Source: Thermodesulfobacteriota bacterium (GTDB lineage Bacteria; Desulfobacterota; Desulfomonilia; Desulfomonilales; Desulfomonilaceae). From it: a stretch of 14,977 nucleotides of DNA. The notes beneath the pieces are model-generated. The model saw only the letters and a program-made list of their open reading frames with translations, had not been told where the DNA came from and searched no databases. The DNA is taken from contig JAUPKT010000096.1 of NCBI GenBank assembly GCA_030837305.1, positions 1 through 14,977 on the forward strand, read 5' to 3'. Made by a program: the position numbers and the translations under genes. This document shows positions 7,339 to 14,531 of the stretch, piece by piece. Every line of letters begins with the position of its first letter. Position 1 is the stretch's first letter.

Positions 7339-9558
7339 TCAAGGACGTATTCGCTGAATTATCTCTTGGAAGTCAGGCCGCGCTCTTACCGACTCGAAGA
7401 TAGTATCAGACATGAGCTTTGTGAAATTTGAATAACCCTTGTCTATAGCTCGATTGAGATATTCCACGGCTTTCTCTGGTGAACCGGCCAGCGCATACAT
7501 TCCAGCCAGGTTGTAAAAATTATTCGGGTCGCCGGGTTCTGCTTCCACAGCCCTCTGCATCCACGGAATAGCATCCTTTGGGTGCCCCATCACAGCATGA
7601 GCGAGTGCATACGGACCAAACAAAACTGCGCAATCTGTGCACCGAGAAATACCATCCTGCAAAATACCCCATGCCTTCTGAACATTCCCTTCTTGGAGGT
7701 AAATCATGCCGAGATTAGCATATACCTCCGGGAGGTTTGCCGACGACTTGAGGATTTTGTCGTACTCATTCTTGGCCTCTGCCAGACGCCCTGCTCGGTA
7801 GTATGCGACACCCAGGGCAAATTCCATCTCCGGATCATTTCCGGACAGAGCCACTGCCTTTTCGTACGATGCTATGGCTGAATCATAATCCCCGGCATCC
7901 AGAGAAAAGCTCCCCAGCATTTTGTGAATCTCGACATCATTGTCTAGAAGTTTTGCTGCCCTCAGCAGGGCTTCTCTTGCCTCTTCTTTCTTACCGGCCC
8001 ATTTGAGAGTCTTGGCAAGATTGAGGTCTCGCATGGCCATGAATTGCTCATCTAATCCGGCCATGATTTTTTCGTACAGTGCTTGTTTATCCGCAGACGA
8101 TAAGACCTCTCTTTTCTTCACCAATCCCATCTTCTCCATCTGGTCTGCCAGAAGTTCCGCAAGCCTTTGATGCAGTTCGATGGTGGGATGCACATGATCG
8201 AGAAAACTCTCGTTGCCGGGAATAGCCGAAGAATCACCGGCCTGCATTAGGCGGTCTCGAACCACGTCCACGAAAGGAATCAATGTCACCTTCTCTTCGA
8301 CTGCGATCTGTCTGATTCGGTTGGTCATCGGTGTGATAATTCTCAGAGGGCATACGTCCAGGTCTTTGGCCTTGACAAAATTCGCATACGCCTCGTCGTA
8401 TTTCTTCAGGCCCAACGCAGCCTTTCCGGCCAGGTAATATGAGTCTGCATAAAGCCGATCCTGATCTACAATCTCATGCAGAAGTCTCTCCGCCGCCGCA
8501 TACTCACCCTCTCCAATCATTTTTTCCACCTGCTGAACCGAGCGGGCAAAATTCTCTTGCTCTCCCAGAGTCATCCGGTGGTCATGTTCTGATTTGAACG
8601 GAGAAAAGTCTTTCAGGTTGCACGGCGGATCCACGAGGATAACAGGCACCCCGTGCTCGCGACAGAGTGTGATTATTGCTCTGAGATTATGAGAAAAGTG
8701 CTCCTCGACACCTTTGGCGAAATTGTCGTCCCGATGGTAAAGATCCAGCCCGGCACTTCGATCCAGCACAGCAGTCACTTCGCTTTGCAGGGTAGGTTTT
8801 CGGGTCTCCTTTGCAACGTCCGGTCTTGAGTCTGCTTCAGATCCAGACCTCTCCAGGACAGGTTCCAAGAGTCTCTCCAGCGCTCTGTACACTCGCAACT
8901 GATCAAGCTTGGATCGGACATACAGAACTCCCGACCCCTTGTCGAGCATCTGTGAGTAGGTTCGTCTTTCGAGAAATTCGTTGTGTCCCGTATAGATGAT
9001 CATCAAATCCGGGTTGTACTGAAGGGTCTCCCGAATGAGCGGCACAATTCTGTATGAGGCGTACGAAATCCCGCCTGCGTTAATCACCTCGTAACTGCGC
9101 TCTGGATCTGACGCTTTGAGTAGTTCCTGGAGCCACCGGGAAAAACTAGTTCGTTGGTCGAATGGATGGCCGTACGTGGTTGAGCCGCCGAAACAGAATA
9201 TTCTTGTGGTATTCGGAGGCTTTTGTACGGGAAAAGATGATTCGTTAAAATATCTGAGTTTGGGTCTTGAAACGTGGGCTATTCCGTCCTTGACTTCGAA
9301 GAGGGGTATGGTCCCCGAGAACCCTACGTACGGATCCTCTGCAGCAGGAGGTTGGAACAAGCCGGTCAACCTGAAGGCAATCTCAACAACCGCAAAGAAA
9401 ATCACACAGACCAGGAGTCCAAATCCCATATCTCGGGCCAAGCTTGACAGGCTCCGATCTTTTTTCGATCCCGTGGATGGCAGTTCCGTAATGGGCTGGG
9501 ACGAAATCGGAGTTTTCTTATTTCTACTTGCCTTATTCCTGCGTTTGTTGGTTGCCAT
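7339..9558 (-). CDS. Membrane-anchored SGNH-hydrolase-like protein with inserted and C-terminal TPR repeats
   Basis: The product has 739 residues. A basic, Ser/Thr-rich N-terminus (1-42) and one membrane helix (about 45-66) place the rest in the periplasm. SGNH landmarks are GGST at 124-127 (Ser126), GHNE at 191-194 (Asn193) and DHVHP at 454-458 (Asp454, His457). Between the last two, residues about 335-405 look like a pair of TPR helix-turn-helix units (for example AGKAALGLKKYDEAYANF). After the hydrolase part, residues about 505-735 form a run of TPRs, for example AIASYEKAVALS and YNLAGMYALAGSPEKAVEYL. TPRs usually hold protein partners, so a role in assembling an envelope or polysaccharide-modifying complex is plausible. 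A promoter lies at 9581-9609; the only ribosome-site candidate (GGAG) is unusually far, 14 bases, from the ATG. It is an SGNH relative of the gene at 1306. The fold is sure; the substrate is unknown. Confidence 0.87.
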   Translation of the reverse strand: MATNKRRNKASRNKKTPISSQPITELPSTGSKKDRSLSSLARDMGFGLLVCVIFFAVVEIAFRLTGLFQPPAAEDPYVGFSGTIPLFEVKDGIAHVSRPKLRYFNESSFPVQKPPNTTRIFCFGGSTTYGHPFDQRTSFSRWLQELLKASDPERSYEVINAGGISYASYRIVPLIRETLQYNPDLMIIYTGHNEFLERRTYSQMLDKGSGVLYVRSKLDQLRVYRALERLLEPVLERSGSEADSRPDVAKETRKPTLQSEVTAVLDRSAGLDLYHRDDNFAKGVEEHFSHNLRAIITLCREHGVPVILVDPPCNLKDFSPFKSEHDHRMTLGEQENFARSVQQVEKMIGEGEYAAAERLLHEIVDQDRLYADSYYLAGKAALGLKKYDEAYANFVKAKDLDVCPLRIITPMTNRIRQIAVEEKVTLIPFVDVVRDRLMQAGDSSAIPGNESFLDHVHPTIELHQRLAELLADQMEKMGLVKKREVLSSADKQALYEKIMAGLDEQFMAMRDLNLAKTLKWAGKKEEAREALLRAAKLLDNDVEIHKMLGSFSLDAGDYDSAIASYEKAVALSGNDPEMEFALGVAYYRAGRLAEAKNEYDKILKSSANLPEVYANLGMIYLQEGNVQKAWGILQDGISRCTDCAVLFGPYALAHAVMGHPKDAIPWMQRAVEAEPGDPNNFYNLAGMYALAGSPEKAVEYLNRAIDKGYSNFTKLMSDTIFESVRARPDFQEIIQRIRP

Positions 9559-9580
9559 TGTATAAGAGTAATCTCCAACA

Positions 9581-9609
9581 GGTATACCCGGTCTGAGAAT
9601 TAATGTCGA
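9581..9609 (-). promoter_or_regulatory. Promoter for the SGNH-TPR gene
   Basis: On the minus strand, TCGACA (9609-9604), a 17-base spacer and TATACC (9586-9581) match the housekeeping consensus at five and four of six positions. The start would lie near 9574, giving a leader of about 15-20 bases. It is divergent from the promoter at 9643-9672. Confidence 0.5.
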
Positions 9610-9642
9610 GAGAGAGGTATGACATGGTCATGGAAGGCGGAA

Positions 9643-9672
9643 TTGAAAAGCTCGAAATAAATCTGGTATAAT
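9643..9672 (+). promoter_or_regulatory. Strong promoter for the Tyr-rich secreted protein
   Basis: TTGAAA (9643-9648), an 18-base spacer and a perfect TATAAT (9667-9672) with extended TGG make this the best -10 region in the window. The start would be near 9679, leaving a leader of about 74 bases. That leader contains a small inverted repeat, ATGTC (9697-9701) and GACAT (9708-9712), of unknown meaning. Confidence 0.7.
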
Positions 9673-9752
9673 TACGATCAGTGGAAGAGACGATACATGT
9701 CGGTTGTGACATCCATACACATTCTTAGCTCATGATCGGATAGGGCGTCCTA

Positions 9753-10052
9753 ATGAAAAGACTTCGCATTCTTGGCATGGCTGTTTTTATAATTACACTG
9801 CTTAGTTACAACCTTCCGGCGGCGGAAGACCCTGTCAAGTGGTCTGCGCCGATGACTCAGTACCCAAACCAGTGGTCGCCTACGACAGCCCCACCACAAT
9901 ATGCTTATCCCTACGTCTACAATCAGTCAGCGTATCCCCATGGTTACGGAGCCGAGAACTACTGGGGTTACGGCACACAGTATCCAGGCTATTACGGTCG
10001 GGCCCAACAAGGATACTCGGGTAATCCCTACCACCATTATTACAATCGGTAA
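9753..10052 (+). CDS. Secreted Tyr/Pro/Gly-rich small protein, unknown function
   Basis: The product has 99 residues. The N-terminus MKRLRILGMA followed by a hydrophobic stretch to about residue 24 is a plausible Sec signal peptide; a possible cleavage point lies after PAA (22-24), although position -3 is not ideal. The remaining 75 residues are low complexity: 16 are tyrosine, and most of the rest are Pro, Gly, Gln, Asn and Ala, with repeated YP, GY and YG pairs and a C-terminal YHHYYNR. There is no lipobox, cysteine or recognisable domain. Such sequences occur in envelope, matrix or spore-coat-like proteins, but no family is assigned. It has its own strong promoter and is divergent from the SGNH-TPR gene, which hints at a shared envelope role. 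The ribosome site (AGGGCG) is modest. The membrane-export signal and the promoter argue that the gene is real. Confidence 0.72.
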   Translation: MKRLRILGMAVFIITLLSYNLPAAEDPVKWSAPMTQYPNQWSPTTAPPQYAYPYVYNQSAYPHGYGAENYWGYGTQYPGYYGRAQQGYSGNPYHHYYNR

Positions 10053-10124
10053 GAAAGCCTCTTTCGAACTCTCTATTCACCAGTGAGTAAATAGCAAGTG
10101 TCGATCTCATTATGTGGTGCCTTG

Positions 10125-11849
10125 CTACGAAATGCTCTCTGTTCCCCAGCCTTTTAGCACTCGCTTTACAGTTTCCACAACATCCGCCTCAGCCACCAAG
10201 CTGGTCTCGCGAGTACGACGATTCCGGAGTTCCACCTGACCCTGGGACCATGCCTTCTTGCCTATGGTTATGCGCACAGGGATACCCAACAAGTCGGCAT
10301 CCTTAAACTTGAATCCCGGTCGCTCGTCTCGGTCATCCAACAATGTGTCGATGCCGGCTTCCCACAGGTTGGAGTAGACCCTCTCTGCCACCTCATCGAT
10401 GACTGGGTCCTTACCTCCTACTGGCGCCACGATGACCTGAAAAGGGGCGATGGGCGGAGGAAAGACGATCCCATCTCCATCGTGATTCTGTTCTATGGCC
10501 GCTGCCACAATGCGGCTCACACCGATACCATAGCATCCCATAATCATGGGGGTCTCAACGCCGTCACGGTCCAGGAAGCGGGCATTCATGGCCTCAGAAT
10601 ACTTTACGCCGAGTTTGAAGATGTGGCCTACCTCTATGCCCCTGCTTAAACCGAGAATGCCGTCGCATCTCGGACAGGGATCACCCTCGACCACACACCG
10701 GAAATCACCATAGTGATCTACCTTTATGTCGCTTCCGGGATTGACTCCGGTCAGGTGCATATCCAGCTTATTGGCGCCCACCACCGCGCTTGTCATTACC
10801 CCAACGGAATGGTCTGCGAGCATAGGAAGGCCACTCAAACCTAACGGGCCTGAAAAACCCTTAGGTCCACCCGTAACCTGCTCCACGAGACCGGCATCCG
10901 CAAATTCCAGGGACACGATATTGAGAAAATTTTTCACCTTGATCTCGTTCACATCGTGATCGCCCCTTGTCAATACCGCAACAGGCCCTTTTTCCGTGAG
11001 GAATATGAGTGTCTTAATGATGTCTTCCTGTCGAACTCCCAGGAAATCAGCCACATCCTCCACCGTCTTCACTCCTGGCGTGGAAACGCGCTCCATGGAC
11101 GATCCGGAAACTCCTTTGTTTCCTGGGGGCGCCTTTGTTTGGGCCTTTTCCAGGTTTGCAGCATAGTCGCAGGAATTGCACGAAACAATGACATCTTCGC
11201 CTGTGTCGGCCAGTACCATGAACTCATGGGAAAAGCTTCCGCCAATCGGGCCGGAATCGGCCTCTACGATGGCAAAGCGGAGGCTGCATCTCCTAAATAT
11301 TTTGCCATAGGCCTCCTTCATAATCTGATACGAATCTTCGGCACCCTTTTCCGTGGCATCGAAGGAATATGCGTCTTTCATCAAGAACTCTCTGCCCCTC
11401 ATGAGGCCGAAACGGGGCCGTATCTCATCGCGGAACTTTGTCTGGATCTGATAGAGATTTAATGGAAGCTCCTTGTATGATCGCACTTCTCGCCTCACGA
11501 GATCCGTAATCACTTCTTCGTGAGTGGGGCCAAGACAACATTCTCTTTCATGCCTGTCCTTGAAGCGCAGGAGTTCCAAGCCATACAAGTCCCATCGTCC
11601 GGATTCTTTCCATAGCTCCCCCGGCTGGACCATAGGCAAGAGAACTTCTTGGGCCCCGGCCGCGTCCATTTCCTCCCGAACAATCTGCTCAACCTTGCGC
11701 AACGAGCGGTATCCAAGCGGGAGGTAAGAGTAGATTCCTGATGTGAGTTTACGGATCATCCCGGCTCGCAGCAGAAGCCTATGACTCATAACCTCAGCAT
11801 CTGCAGGATCTTCTTTCAGGGTCGGGACCAACAATGCAGACATTCTCAT
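10125..11849 (-). CDS. proS: Prolyl-tRNA synthetase, bacterial type with editing domain
   Basis: This enzyme charges tRNA-Pro with proline in the cytoplasm and hydrolyses mischarged Ala-tRNA-Pro. The 574 residues are close to the 572 of E. coli ProS and align from the first residues (MRMSALLVPTLKEDPADAEV), which fixes the start. The catalytic core shows LGPTHEEVITDLVR (106-119), RPRFGLMRGREFLMKDAYSF and motif 3, GCYGIGVSRIVAAAIEQN (438-455). The INS/YbaK-like editing domain occupies about 230-390, with Lys279 in IIKT at the position of the known E. coli editing lysine. The anticodon-binding domain follows from about 470, with LLDDRDERPGFKFKDADL. CxxC pairs at 224/227 and 392/395 flank the editing domain and could bind zinc; E. 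coli lacks them. The ATG has a GGGGA ribosome site. A weak promoter candidate lies about 100 bases upstream. Confidence 0.97.
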   Translation of the reverse strand: MRMSALLVPTLKEDPADAEVMSHRLLLRAGMIRKLTSGIYSYLPLGYRSLRKVEQIVREEMDAAGAQEVLLPMVQPGELWKESGRWDLYGLELLRFKDRHERECCLGPTHEEVITDLVRREVRSYKELPLNLYQIQTKFRDEIRPRFGLMRGREFLMKDAYSFDATEKGAEDSYQIMKEAYGKIFRRCSLRFAIVEADSGPIGGSFSHEFMVLADTGEDVIVSCNSCDYAANLEKAQTKAPPGNKGVSGSSMERVSTPGVKTVEDVADFLGVRQEDIIKTLIFLTEKGPVAVLTRGDHDVNEIKVKNFLNIVSLEFADAGLVEQVTGGPKGFSGPLGLSGLPMLADHSVGVMTSAVVGANKLDMHLTGVNPGSDIKVDHYGDFRCVVEGDPCPRCDGILGLSRGIEVGHIFKLGVKYSEAMNARFLDRDGVETPMIMGCYGIGVSRIVAAAIEQNHDGDGIVFPPPIAPFQVIVAPVGGKDPVIDEVAERVYSNLWEAGIDTLLDDRDERPGFKFKDADLLGIPVRITIGKKAWSQGQVELRNRRTRETSLVAEADVVETVKRVLKGWGTESIS

Positions 11850-11950
11850 GAGGATTCCCCTTCTCTCTACCGGCTCTTGGAATAGGTACTTCTCTAGGTG
11901 TAATCCATCTGAACCCTCGCTTGCAAGGGACAGCCACTTGAAAATGAATG

Positions 11951-11980
11951 GGTATATGGTGAAGTGGATTGATGTGTCGT
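11951..11980 (-). promoter_or_regulatory. Weak promoter candidate for proS
   Basis: On the minus strand, ACGACA (11980-11975), an 18-base spacer and TATACC (11956-11951) each match four of six consensus positions. The implied leader of about 95 bases carries a small hairpin (11914-11929, six pairs including one wobble, loop of four). I see no T-box or terminator-antiterminator pattern. proS could instead be read through from the gene upstream. Confidence 0.3.
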
Positions 11981-12011
11981 CTGTACCTGAATGGTTAAGA
12001 GACCGGGAAAG

Positions 12012-12515
12012 TCATCGTTTTAGAATCTCGCCGCAATGGGTGCATTTCCATATTCGCTCCCGGATAAAAAAAAACAGAACACCGATGCCGACAAAAATTG
12101 AGCCGATGTAATAGGCAGCGGGCAAGGCAAACCGTATGAACCACGGAACTTGATAAAAATTTGTGGCAAAGCCATAAAAACCCATCAAAGCGCCACCGAC
12201 GAGAATCAAGAGAATACCTGAAGGAATGGATAATATCGCGCGAGACGTCTTGTTCATAGGAGACATACAATGACGGCATATCATGGTTTGCCTCGGTGAT
12301 TCCAGGATCTGAAGGCCTTTATCCTGTTGGGTCTTTTCTCGAATCGCCTTTGGAATTGTCTTGAGAGAATGCTGGTCCACGAGCTTGGTGAACGGAGAGG
12401 ATTCCCTGTTTTGAGAGACACCACCCGACTTCCCATTCATCGACTTATCGGCGGTGTGTGTCGCTGTTTGTTCAACTAAACGACTCTTAACACGAGACGT
12501 CGCCTGTTCATCCAT
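12012..12515 (-). CDS. Membrane-hairpin protein with two CxxC pairs (possible split zinc ribbon)
   Basis: This 167-residue protein is of unknown function. The first 75 residues are polar, rich in Ser, Lys and Gln, and probably disordered. Then come CRHC (80/83), two hydrophobic helices (about 97-118 and 127-152) and a C-terminal CTHCGEILKR (158/161). With two helices between them, both CxxC pairs fall on the same side of the membrane and could together hold one zinc ion. The start is uncertain. A GTG at 12533 would add six residues but has no ribosome site; I prefer the ATG at 12515, which has a weak GGGAAAG upstream. The gene lies 162 bases upstream of proS on the same strand, and a promoter candidate is at 12629-12656. 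The Cys pairs and membrane helices argue that it is a real gene. No catalytic motif is visible. Confidence 0.7.
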   Translation of the reverse strand: MDEQATSRVKSRLVEQTATHTADKSMNGKSGGVSQNRESSPFTKLVDQHSLKTIPKAIREKTQQDKGLQILESPRQTMICRHCMSPMNKTSRAILSIPSGILLILVGGALMGFYGFATNFYQVPWFIRFALPAAYYIGSIFVGIGVLFFFIRERIWKCTHCGEILKR

Positions 12516-12628
12516 GACAACCAACTTTCCCACAGTTCAATGCTGCGAGGGACACTGTTACGACATCCCCCACAAACAACCATTGGCGGCATCACATTCA
12601 TGACCATGCGGTCCGCAAAACGGCGCTG

Positions 12629-12656
12629 ATGGTATCAGATTGACGGGGAAAGTCAA
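12629..12656 (-). promoter_or_regulatory. Promoter candidate for the CxxC membrane protein, with overlapping inverted repeat
   Basis: On the minus strand, TTGACT (12656-12651), a 16-base spacer and TACCAT (12634-12629) with an extended TGA before it resemble a housekeeping promoter. An inverted repeat TTGAC (12640-12644) / GTCAA (12652-12656) overlaps the -35 box and spacer and could be an operator. Transcription would start near 12622, about 90-105 bases before the gene. Apart from this promoter and the terminator at 12755-12782, the gap 12534-12805 shows nothing I can name. Confidence 0.42.
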
Positions 12657-12754
12657 ATTTCGAATTGGGGAAAAGAGAAGAGCCAGCCGTGCTCAACGCC
12701 ACCTAAGGTTGTTCCTTGCCATGAAGCGTCGAGTCACGAACGTTTCGAAAATAC

Positions 12755-12782
12755 AAAGGGCGGACACGAGAGTCCGCCCTTT
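12755..12782 (-). terminator. Intrinsic terminator of the atp Fo cluster
   Basis: A perfect 11-pair stem, AAAGGGCGGAC with GTCCGCCCTTT, encloses a six-base loop. It lies 23 bases past the atpE stop. In minus-strand reading it is followed by GTATTTTCG, giving a usable T-rich tail. It is near-symmetric and could also stop plus-strand transcription, but no gene on that strand reads into it. It marks the end of the Fo operon. Confidence 0.88.
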
Positions 12783-12805
12783 TGCACCAATTTGCGATTC
12801 TTATC

Positions 12806-13147
12806 TTATGCCAGGAACCTTGCGTAGGGATTACCAAACAGAAGGATCAGCGCAATAACCAGCGCATAAATGGTGAGTGATTCGATCATGGCCAGACCGA
12901 TGATCATGGTGGTGAGAATACGACCACCGGCTTCAGGGTTCCGGGAAGTACCTTCGCAGGCGCCTCCAATGGCAGTACCCATACCGATCCCGCTTCCGAT
13001 TGCACCAAGACCGATCGCCAAACCGGCTGCCAAAACAGTCCACTGAATAACCCCGGCCGCACCAGGTCCCAGATCGGCCGCCAAAGCTACTCCTGAAAAA
13101 AGAGCCAGCATCATCATCGTCGCACCGGTAATAAAAACTTTCCTCAT
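12806..13147 (-). CDS. atpE: ATP synthase Fo subunit c with N-terminal presequence
   Basis: This is the ring-forming proteolipid of the ATP synthase rotor. Length is 113 residues, against the 70-90 usual for bacteria. The extra part is an N-terminal signal-like segment ([12 protein letters not shown]... to ALAA at 21-24), probably removed or used for membrane insertion. Then come the two-helix hairpin with a Gly-rich first helix (42-62), the polar loop RNPEAGG (69-75) and the second helix with the ion-binding Glu89 in IESLTIY. Compared with the sodium-binding c subunit of Ilyobacter tartaricus, Glu and the following Ser and Tyr are kept, but the Gln ligand is Met56 and the Thr ligand is Leu91. 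Proton coupling is therefore the better guess. It has a strong GGGAGGT ribosome site, lies 29 bases after atpB, is last in the unit and is followed by a terminator. Confidence 0.96.
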   Translation of the reverse strand: MRKVFITGATMMMLALFSGVALAADLGPGAAGVIQWTVLAAGLAIGLGAIGSGIGMGTAIGGACEGTSRNPEAGGRILTTMIIGLAMIESLTIYALVIALILLFGNPYARFLA

Positions 13148-13176
13148 AACGTCAATAACCTCCCTTGTTCTTGATA

Positions 13177-13899
13177 TCAGTGAGCTTCCTCAAGAGATCC
13201 CGAGATGTACATCATGGTCAGCATAATAAACACCAGGGTCTGAATGAAGGAAGTGAACACCTGCAAAACCATCATGGGCAACGGTACCAAATACGGCAGC
13301 AACAGAGTGAGAATAATGATCGCCAAATCCTCTCCCATAATGTTCCCGAAAAGTCGGAAAGCCAGGGAGATGATTCGGCTGAAATGCCCTATCAATTCAA
13401 TGGGCAACATCAGCGGAATCAGCCACGGCACCGGACCCATGAAATGCTTCACGTAGTGCGTGCCATGTTCCCTTATGCCCACATAGTGAGTCGTGACAAA
13501 TGACACCAAGGCCAAAGCCAAGGTGGTGTTAAGATTGTTGGTCGCCGATTGCATCCATGGCAAGATACCAATGAGATTGCACCCCAGAATGAACAAGGCC
13601 AGCGACGCAATCAACGGGAAATATGGCCGACCATGCTCCCCCATCGTCTGCACAACGATATCCTCAAGGGTGGAAACAATCACCTCCCAAAAATTCTGCA
13701 GTCCCTTCGGGATCATCTCCAGTTTGGACTTGACCGCCAAGGAAACCACAATCAGTATGATCATGACCAACCACGTGTTCAATACGTTATTGAGATCAGT
13801 ATGGGTTATGTTCCAACTATCCCAAAACTGCTGCATGGAATGCATCAGAGGGTTGCTGATGACGTCCGTCATCATGGGAGGATGGATATCTGCGGCCAT
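13177..13899 (-). CDS. atpB: ATP synthase Fo subunit a
   Basis: This subunit is the stator channel that carries ions past the c ring. The 240 residues show the expected membrane pattern and the key helix [15 protein letters not shown], with the essential arginine at 182 and acidic residues at 190-191. Also typical are [10 protein letters not shown] (106-115) and the last helix with Gln220 ([11 protein letters not shown]). The N-terminus is His/Pro/Met-rich ([20 protein letters not shown]). The ATG lies three bases after the atpI stop, and its strong GAGGAGGT ribosome site is embedded in the last codons of atpI, so translation of the two is likely coupled. It is the third gene of the atpZ-atpI-atpB-atpE unit. 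Confidence 0.97.
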   Translation of the reverse strand: MAADIHPPMMTDVISNPLMHSMQQFWDSWNITHTDLNNVLNTWLVMIILIVVSLAVKSKLEMIPKGLQNFWEVIVSTLEDIVVQTMGEHGRPYFPLIASLALFILGCNLIGILPWMQSATNNLNTTLALALVSFVTTHYVGIREHGTHYVKHFMGPVPWLIPLMLPIELIGHFSRIISLAFRLFGNIMGEDLAIIILTLLLPYLVPLPMMVLQVFTSFIQTLVFIMLTMMYISGSLEEAH

Positions 13900-13902
13900 C
13901 GA

Positions 13903-14286
13903 CTAAACCTCCTCAGGAGTTCTATTGGCTAAGTAAATCAGAAAGAGCATGATGAACAGTCCTGCCGGAACGACAGACAGGCCGGCCACCAGCCCCAAAG
14001 AATCTACTTTGGCATACTTGATCAACATAAACATACCGATACCGAGAATCACGAGCCTGACATAAAAATGACCCAGTAATGATGGGATCTCCCGTCCCTT
14101 CTGCCGAAACTTTGCCTTTCGAACCTTGCGCCCGCTCGCCCATAAATTCAACACCACAAGGCCCCCTCCAGCAGCAAAACCAGCGGTGAATGACATCGGC
14201 GCAAGAGCAAAACACAGAAAAAGTCCTAACACGTAACAAGCACCGGAAACACCGAACCAAATGCTCGGAACCCGCTCAAAATTCAT
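13903..14286 (-). CDS. atpI: ATP synthase assembly protein I (AtpI-like)
   Basis: This is a 127-residue membrane protein with four hydrophobic segments (about 11-30, 34-50, 72-88 and 97-118). It sits directly before atpB, as the accessory AtpI protein does in many bacterial atp operons. AtpI is reported to help c-ring assembly and is not part of the final enzyme. Sequence conservation in this family is low, so the call rests on size, topology and position. A basic loop (GRKVRKAKFRQKGRE, about 52-66) fits a cytoplasmic loop between helices 2 and 3. The ATG overlaps the atpZ stop as ATGA, and the last codons carry the atpB ribosome site. Confidence 0.83.
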   Translation of the reverse strand: MNFERVPSIWFGVSGACYVLGLFLCFALAPMSFTAGFAAGGGLVVLNLWASGRKVRKAKFRQKGREIPSLLGHFYVRLVILGIGMFMLIKYAKVDSLGLVAGLSVVPAGLFIMLFLIYLANRTPEEV

Positions 14287-14510
14287 TTCAAATCCTGACC
14301 CTGGTCATCCCGAACGTGTTTTCGCACTGCTATCCACACGTTGCGGCATGCCGCGGCTATTCCAAAGAAAAAAAATACAATACTCAAGTAGGGAAAGGTG
14401 CCAAATTTTCCGTCAAGCCAGTACCCTATACCGGCCCCGATGAATATGGCAAAGACTATAGATGCTCCCAACTGAAGCGAATCGCCCACCAGCCTCCACG
14501 TTGTTTGCAT
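14283..14510 (-). CDS. atpZ: AtpZ-like ATP synthase accessory protein
   Basis: This is a 75-residue protein with two membrane helices. It matches the AtpZ pattern: a short N-terminal amphipathic part, a first helix ending in GAGIGYWLDGKFGTFPYL, a second helix FFFFGIAAACRNVW and a basic tail. AtpZ is found at the head of atp operons and with AtpI has been linked to ATP synthase assembly and stability, and to magnesium or calcium transport in some reports. A GTG at 14519 would add three residues. I prefer the ATG at 14510 because the promoter at 14532-14559 predicts a transcript starting near 14525, which would leave the GTG almost leaderless, and because GTGAG just before the ATG can serve as a close ribosome site. 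It is the first gene of the Fo operon and overlaps atpI by four bases. Confidence 0.85.
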   Translation of the reverse strand: MQTTWRLVGDSLQLGASIVFAIFIGAGIGYWLDGKFGTFPYLSIVFFFFGIAAACRNVWIAVRKHVRDDQGQDLK

Positions 14511-14531
14511 CTTTCTCACGAAGTCTGAACA

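Noticed and set aside
10053..10124. Convergent gap between the Tyr-rich gene and proS, with a GAAAG/CTTTC repeat at 10053-10065
   Set aside because: A five-pair stem with a three-base loop and no T tract; not enough for a terminator.
10956..11462. 168-codon open frame on the plus strand opposite proS
   Set aside because: Antisense to a secure housekeeping gene, with no promoter, ribosome site or family resemblance.
11850..12011. proS leader checked for a T-box or other riboswitch
   Set aside because: No T-box consensus or antiterminator structure is visible; only one small hairpin.
12640..12858. 72-codon open frame on the plus strand running through the atp terminator into atpE
   Set aside because: It crosses a strong hairpin, overlaps the end of atpE on the other strand and has no ribosome site.
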